From positions 138,220 through 202,219 of the forward strand of contig PS015023.1 in the NCBI GenBank assembly GCA_048213135.1: DNA of 64,000 nt. The letters are read 5' to 3'. The DNA is from Reclinomonas americana ATCC 50394. Lineage: Eukaryota; Jakobida; Jakobea; Jakobida. Made by a program: the position numbers and the translations under genes. The notes beneath the pieces are model-generated. The model was not told the origin of the DNA, did not search any database, and saw only the letters and a program-made list of their open reading frames with translations. Below, one piece after another: positions 57,998-64,000 of this stretch (within the stretch, counting starts at the first letter, position 1; each line of letters starts with the position of its first letter).

Positions 57998-59460
57998 TTA
58001 AGGGGCCGGCTGCTCGACCACCAGCACTGGTAGGTCGAGTGGAGGGGCAGCTGGAAGAGGAGGAGGAGGTGGTGGTGGTGGTGAAGCTTCTGCGGTGGTG
58101 GTGGTGGTGGTGGTGGCAAACGTGGCGAACCACTCGCTCAGTGCCGCCTCGGTGACAACTCGATCTACAATGTACGGGTGCTGCAGGAGCTGTCGAGCCG
58201 TCTTGCGATCCTCTGGTTTGGTTTGCAGACTGAGAGGCGGGGGAGTGTCAGACGGTTATTCATGGCGGGGGAAGATGTGCAGTGGTACGCACCAACACGT
58301 GATAAAGTCACACAGCTCCTCCGAGAAACCGTCGTCGGCGGTGAGCCGGGGCGGTGGCTTGGTGCACACACTCATGATTATTTCGTGTGCGCCGGTTCGC
58401 GGTCCGCTCGGTGGATACGGATGCTTGCCGGTGATGGACTCGAACAGGGTGATGCCCAGCGCCCAAATGTCGGTCGATGTGTCGTGCCCGCTGCCCATGA
58501 TTCGCTCCGGCTGCGCCACTGGAGTGTGAGATGCACAGACAAGGGACAGCGATGCGACAGAGGGGACACACGGAACGCACCGACATGTACACCTCGGTGC
58601 CGGTGTACGTCCTGCCGCGATCGTGTGTGCCCTTCAGTTTCCGTGACACATTGAAATCGGCGAGTTTGGCCTCTCCCTTGCCTGCTCGCGAGCGAGTGAG
58701 ACACACAGAGAGACAGAGAAGAACGGAAAAAGAGAGAGTGAGTATCGCAACTGTTGAGCAGAATGTTGGCGGGCTTGATGTCGCGGTGAATGTACGACAC
58801 CGGACGCGCCGTGTGCATGCTGGCCAACGCCTCCAACACCTGCGCGTCACGTGAACCGTCATTTAGGAAGAGAAGACACGATCAGAACAACGCGGAGTCG
58901 CACCTGCGCCGTGATGCACGCCATCTTGTCCTCGGGAACACGCGACACCTTCTTCTTTACAGAACTCAACGAGCCCACATCCATGTACTCCAGGAGCAGG
59001 TACACGGCCGACTCCTCGGCCCACGCGCCCTTGAACTCAATCACCCGCGGAAAGCCACTCATCTATGGAGCAGTACGGTGACTGAGTGCACGGATTGAGG
59101 ACACTGCACGACGCCGACGCACCTCTTGCAACACAAGAACCTCGCCGAGTGGCGACGACGATTCATCGGTCTCCAGATACACACGCTGTAACGCACACAC
59201 ACCGTCAGTCTCCACGCGCCGCCTCCTCCACGCGATGCAAGGACCACACGTACTTTTACCGCATACTGCTCGCCAGTGACAGCATGCGTCGCCAGGTACA
59301 CTGTGGAGAAGTTCCCGACGCCTGCAGAAAAACCCACCCCCCAAATCAGCCAAAGAAGCAAGTCGTCACGAACACAGCTCACCGCACCGATCTCGCGACC
59401 GAGCACAATGTCACGCTTCAGCCGTTGCCCATCGGCGAATAACCGTTCCACGGCCTCGGC
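57998..59460 (-). CDS. MAP2K-like (STE7-type) protein kinase, N-terminus missing
   Basis: Dual-specificity-type kinase by motif. Exons read: AEAVERLFADGQRLKRDIVL then GREIG spliced to VGNFSTVYLATH (Gly loop), EQYAVK (ATP-binding Lys), GEVLVLQE (helix C Glu), MSGFPRVIEFKGAWAEE, VYLLLEYMDVGSLSSV, VLEALASMHTARPVSYIHRD with HRDIKPANILL (about 58810-58760), EAKLADFNVSRKLKG (about 58680-58640), TYTGTEVYM spliced to SPERIMG, DIWALGITLFESITGKHPYP and DFITCW. The tail has a Thr run, a Pro run and ends VLVVEQPAP at TAA 57998-58000. HRD and APE-type (SPE) motifs are intact but the DFG motif is DFN. The first visible exon opens at 59460 after a CTCCAG acceptor; no first exon with ATG was found before the TG repeat at 59675. 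The stop is 29 nt before the pyruvate carboxylase start. Confidence 0.82.
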
Positions 59461-59672
59461 CTGGAGTGGATCACGCAAAAAACGAGAATGTGTCAGTCGC
59501 AAGCAATGTGTCCGGATTGCGTCCGCCAACCCCCCCAGTGAGAGAGTGGATGGGTGTAAAGGGGCAATGAGAGAGAGAGAGAGAGAGTGGGAAGGGGGCA
59601 GGAAGAGAGAGAGAGGGAAAGAGTGAGACGTGGTGCAAGAGTATGTACGTGATTGTGTTCGGATGTGCTTGT

Positions 59673-59812
<140 letters not shown>

Positions 59813-59885
59813 GCATTCGTGTGTGTGTGCATTCTTTCATGCTATGACCTTTCGAGTACCAACTATTGCCTTGTTTGACCGGCAG

Positions 59886-60484
59886 CATTGACACGGGCAC
59901 TACATACACACACCCGGACCAGCCGGCCCTGGAGGTGTTGTCACAGCTCGTCAGCCGCACCTATCTGCACGCAGCTGTGCGTGAGAAGGGTGGCGCCTAT
60001 GGCAGCGGGTGCTCCCTGGGTCTGGACGGCGTGTTCTCGTTCTCTTCGTTCCGCGACCCGCAAGCCCTGGCCACTCTGCGAGTGATGGAGGACGCCGGTC
60101 GATGGGTGGCCGAGGAGGCACCACTTACCGATCGCGACCTGCAAGAGGCCAAGTTGGGCGTCTTCAAGCAGCTCGATGCGCCCGTGCCGGTGCAGCTGCG
60201 TGGCCGTGCACTGTTCTCGTTCCAGCTGACGGACGAGATGCGCTTGCGGTGAGCCTCTTTTTTTCTTTGGCTGTCGTGCATGTTGATAGACTTTCGGTAT
60301 CCACTCAACATGTCTGTACAGGCGACGAAATCTGCTGTTCGAGGTGACTGCCGATGACGTGCGTCGTGTGGCGCGGTCGTATTTGTTGCCCGGTGTGATG
60401 CCTTCGGCATCCGTCATCTTTGGTACGCGAGCCATGGGCGAACAGCTGCGCGCCGATCCTGCTTGGAAGGTGCACTCGTTTTGA
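59886..60484 (+). CDS. M16 metallopeptidase, presequence-protease (PreP/M16C) type, C-terminal fragment
   Basis: Only the last about 185 residues of a protein that is normally near 1000 residues. Exon 59886-60248 starts after a CCGGCAG acceptor and encodes ALEVLSQLVSRTYLHAAVRE, KGGAYGSGCSLGLDGVFSFS, FRDPQALATLRVMEDAGRWV and LTDRDLQEAKLGVFKQLDAP. A second exon (about 60322-60484) gives RNLLFEVTADDVRRVARSYL and ends WKVHSF with stop TGA 60482-60484. The REKGGAYGSG segment is the conserved Arg/Tyr substrate-binding element of M16 C-terminal halves (established). The HxxEH zinc site and the whole N-terminal half are absent upstream, where a minus-strand kinase and the TG repeat lie. So this is a truncated gene, a pseudogene or the result of a misjoin. 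It converges with the U-box gene at 60544. Confidence 0.75.
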
Positions 60485-60543
60485 TGATCATCGTAGACGT
60501 CGTTGACAGTGTGAGAGTAATGCATATTAGACTGCATTGTGCA

Positions 60544-60563
60544 CTATTTCTCTCCACTTCCGC

Positions 60564-60597
<34 letters not shown>

Positions 60598-63516
60598 GGC
60601 CTCGCTCTCATTCCTCTTCTCCACCTCCGGGAAATCCAGCAGGCGCGCTCCGTTCTCCGCCCGCCACTCCTGAATCGCCTGTCGCAGCGCCAAATTCGGT
60701 GTAACTTGATCCGACGGCATGGTCTCCAGCGTCATGGGGTCCGATCGCGCATGGTCACGCAACCACAGTTCGAGAGCCGCCCGCTCGTACGTGTGGCCGA
60801 GTGACGAGATGACCGGGTCGACCATGATCTGCTGCGTGATTGGACACACCCACAGCCACTGCGGCGGCGGCTGTGGATCGCGCGGCAGCGCGTCGTTCAC
60901 ACGCTGCACGCTAGCGCGCACAGACAACAACTCCTCTCTCAACGACGGCGAGTCGCTGAGTACCTCGGCGAAGCGCGTGAGCATGCGACGCATTTGCTTG
61001 CGCGTGCGAGCCACTCGTCTTTGCGGCGTGGACATGACTGTTGATACGACCATTGACGAGCGGTCGGCGACAGGAGGCTCTTCCGAACCACTGGCCACTG
61101 GTGGTGCGACGGGTGCGTTGAACGCTTCGCCATTGCCAGCGTGCACACCACTCGCCGCGGCCTCGATTCCCGCTCCCTGGTCCTCCTCCTCCTCCTCCTC
61201 CACTTCGTCCTCCTCTTCCTCCTCATCGTCTTCGTCCAGATCAAATGGTACAGCCACGGAGGAGGGCTCATCCGGCTCCGCAAGTGAAGGTGGAACCGGT
61301 GAGACGGAGATTGGAGGCTGGTGCTGGCCACCGCCAATGCCGAGCTCCGTCAAGTTCAGCAGCGGCACCGGCACCGGAGAGCCAACGGCGCTCGGCGAAG
61401 CGACTGGTTCGGCCATCTGCAGTGGCGGAGGATTCTCTGCACCGACACCATGCAGCGGTTGCAAGCGTTGCCGGAAGGCTGCAGCCGCGTGGAGTGAGTA
61501 GTCGGTCGAGCGACGCTTCCTCTACGCAGGCAAATGGGGGAAGAAATCACCTTCACGGCCTCCGTGCTCATTTGCCAGCGCCTCAGAATCATGCCATAGC
61601 GGCGGCGACTCTGTGTTGCACGGATAATCTGGTGGTGAGCAAGAAGGAAGGAGCAACAAAAGGGTGCAGCTGCGTACCAGACTGCCTAAGTGGCTCAGGT
61701 GCGGCAGCCGAGGGCTCGACTGCGGAAAACGTCGACGAGCGCGGCGAGCGTGGTGAGCGCGGCTTGAAGATGCCGTCGAACATGTTGGGAGGTCGCGGCG
61801 AGTGACCAGCTGCCACCTCGTTGGCTCGCACCACGGCCTCGGCAGCGGATATGCCGCGCTCGTCGTCCGACAATATCTCACCGCCAGCGCTCTCCTCGTC
61901 ACTGAAATATGCCTCCTCGAACGTGAATGGCGCATCAGCTGGTGCGTTTGGGCGCGCGCGCGAATATGGTAAGCGACAAAGGAGGAGAGAAGACGTGCAC
62001 GTAGGAAACGCAACGAAGGGTGACTTCCCAAAAGTCGTTCAAGGCGCTCGCATTGGTGGCATCGGCCAGTGAGCAGCCGCCAAACAAAACTGCTTTACGA
62101 GGCTCGATCATCACCATTGTGTGGCCCCAACGCGCGCACGGCGATGAGTGTGTGTCCTCCAGCGGAGAATAGTCGGTGAGGTCGTACCACACCAGGGAAG
62201 CTGGGTGGCGATTTTGCGGTGAGTAATCCTTGGGGCGGGAGAGGGGAGATGATCTTGCACGCAACCCAAATCCAGCTCGTAGCAGCAGCGTTTTTGAGAG
62301 GACGGATTCGCCCGATCGACGCCGCCCCACATCAGGAAGCGGCGGTCGGATTCGATGATCACCGCGGCCGCACCACCAATCACGGGCGGAGTGATGCCGG
62401 TGCAAACAAGACGCGACCACACCCACGTTTCTGTGCAGGAGGAGGAATGAGGACTGGAAACAGCAGAATGGGCGACGGTGCGTCACACACGACACGCAAC
62501 TCGTATTCAACACATAAGTGTCACACAAATCCGGTCGACCGCCGACCATCAGCATGCGATTCTTGCTGATCATCCTCGCAATGTGGAATGCACGAGGACC
62601 GGGGACGTCGCCCGAGAATTGCACACGACGGCACGTCATGGTGTCTGCGCACACGGTGAGCGAGCGAGCTCCCACATTTTCAGTCTGACGGAACGCAACT
62701 CAAGTCAAACACAAATCCATCCTCAAACGCAATGCCGGTTCCGTCAGCGCCACCATAAACAAACACGCGTCCACGACCAATCTGCACCGCAGAGTGGCCA
62801 TCGCGCGCACTCGGCATCTCGCCCGAAAAATGTACACCGGACCATATCGGCGGGCGATTGGACACTGTGAGCGTGGTAAAGCGTGAACACATACACACAC
62901 ACCCGGAATGCGAACTGCATGTGCACACTCGCACCTTCGCCCACCACCGAGTCCAAAATAAAAGCCTCGCGCGTCTGCCGCCCCGGCATGCGCACACCTC
63001 CAAACATGAAAGCCTTGCGTGTGGGATCACCGGCCGACGACACCACGGGAACCATGGCCGCTCCATCACGGCCCGACGGCACAATGCCCGTGCACTCGCA
63101 CCGTCGCACAGTGTTTCGCTCTGGTGAGCGCACAGTGTGTAAGAGAGAGAGAGAGAAGTGCCCTTGGCCACAGACGACTGACACGACTACACACACACCG
63201 ACGTTGAACACAAAAGTGTCATTCATCCACCGCTGCCGATCCCACCCGCCAAACAACACCATCTCGGTGGCCGACAGGCGGAACGCACAGTGATTCCACC
63301 GCATTGGCGGCATCGGCACTCCGCGCATGTCCTCGAAAGGGTCATCGGGAGGTGCCTATTAGTATGAAGGAGAAGAATGGAAACCGTCAGCATGTTTGCA
63401 GAATGCAGGATCAGGGAGATGGACACGGGACGAGACCTCGGCATCCCACTTCAGATCGCTGGCCAGTGTGCCCACTTCCTGCGCGATCAGCGACACGGTT
63501 TCTCGGTGGTACGGAG
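60544..63516 (-). CDS. Kelch-repeat and U-box protein (probable E3 ubiquitin ligase), 5' end unresolved
   Basis: N-terminal exons encode six or so Kelch blades, a beta-propeller that binds substrates: WNHCAFRLSATEMVLFGGWD (63290-63230), GRDGAAMVPVVSSAGD with KAFMFGGVRMPG, ARDGHSAVQIGRGRVFVYGG (about 62830-62750), RAFHIARMISKNRMLMVGGR, GGAAAVIIESDRRFLMWGG and WGHTMVMIEPRKAVLFGGCS (62125-62070). A linker (FTFEEAYFSDEESAGGEILS, then a Ser/Pro-rich and a long Asp/Glu stretch) leads to a U-box: WVCPITQQIMVDPVISSLGH, TYERAALELWLRDH and LRQAIQEW (60870-60640). An Asp run ends at TAG 60544-60546. The linker exon after the Kelch part has no in-frame ATG, which supports one continuous gene. U-box domains recruit E2 enzymes (established). 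Exons upstream of 63516 (YHRETVSLIAQEVG) were not resolved. Confidence 0.78.
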
Positions 63517-64000
63517 AGCTGTGAGGAGAGGGGGGCAGCGGTGGTGAGCGGAACAAGAAGGCGACGAGGCACAGAGCGGGAGACAGGGAGGGGAGAAGAA
63601 AAGAGAAGAGTGCAGAGGAGGGAAGAGAGGAGGAGGAGGAGGAGACACAAGAGAGAAAAGGATTGCGCTGAACAAAGTGCTGTCGGAGAAACACAAAGAG
63701 GGGGATACCAACAGGGAAGGCAACAGCTGCTGTTGCTGCTCAGCGCACACTCGACCTCTCTCAAGGCCTTCTTCTAAATCGTTCTGGACCCTTTGCAGTG
63801 TCTCTTATCTTGCTGGTGTTTATCTCTTCTCGTTGCTTGCCTGCCATCATGTGTACCTGTGTCGCACTAACTCAAGGCTGTATAGTTCCAGTTTCGTTTC
63901 CGCTCGTTTCCTGAGTAACCCTCAATCGCTTTTCTGTCACCTCTCTCTTCCACTGTGTTTCTCTTTCTCATCTCAGTGTCCGTCAAATCCTTCTTCTGCT
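63517..64000. other. Window edge: probable intron and upstream exon of the Kelch-U-box gene
   Basis: A GA-rich intron-like stretch (63517-63720) lies just upstream of the first clear Kelch exon. At 63850 a minus-strand ATG opens MMAGKQREEINTSKIRDTAK, a short charged frame that could be the first exon, but no matching donor was seen. The rest to 64000 is T/C-rich with nothing recognisable. Confidence 0.3.

Overview
This is nuclear DNA from a unicellular eukaryote. It is GC-rich, intron-rich and very compact. Nearly every gene is cut by short GT-AG introns of about 40-110 nt, usually with GTGAGT- or GTGCGT-like donors, many of them filled with TG/CA, TC or GA microsatellites. Products include RPAP1, DNA2, a YTH reader, BRX1, LAMTOR3, a U-box ligase and a CAP-Gly protein. 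No bacterial operon signals, CRISPR arrays, rRNA or tRNA genes were recognised. Two tandem transcription-factor genes resemble, tentatively, the CudA family of Amoebozoa, so an amoebozoan with a GC-rich genome is my best guess (inference). A 943-nt run of N (47289-48231) shows this is a draft scaffold.

Layout. 1-3.3 kb: 5' part of RPAP1 (minus). 3.4-8.4 kb: three unrecognised genes. 8.7-11 kb: P-loop ATPase with a polypurine intron. 11-16.8 kb: DNA2 nuclease-helicase. 16.8-20.1 kb: YTHDF-type m6A reader (minus). 20.5-25.2 kb: two low-complexity or coiled-coil genes. 26-29.6 kb: membrane aspartic protease whose catalytic-domain exons lie in circularly permuted order. 29.7-30.8 kb: CAP-Gly-OTU fusion. 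31.3-37.8 kb: paired CudA-like genes. 38.2-42 kb: M17 leucyl aminopeptidase. 42.5-46.4 kb: basic nuclear-type protein, LAMTOR3, secreted FG-GAP protein. 46.5-53.1 kb: BRX1, GNAT acetyltransferase, SLC35F-type transporter, carboxymuconolactone-decarboxylase-like protein. 53.1-58 kb: pyruvate carboxylase with a degenerate biotin-carboxylase domain. 58-59.5 kb: MAP2K-like kinase with a DFN motif. 59.9-60.5 kb: orphan C-terminal piece of a presequence-protease-like M16 peptidase. 60.5 kb to the end: Kelch-U-box protein (minus), 5' end unresolved.

The genes form no single pathway; this is an ordinary, densely packed chromosome segment with housekeeping functions (Pol II assembly, replication, ribosome biogenesis, mRNA modification reading, lysosomal signalling, anaplerosis, ubiquitin). 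The items most worth following up are the permuted aspartic protease, the pyruvate carboxylase with a damaged ATP-grasp site, the CAP-Gly-OTU and Kelch-U-box fusions, and the gene-fragment junction at the long TG repeat. Exon ends are read by eye; first exons are the least certain parts.
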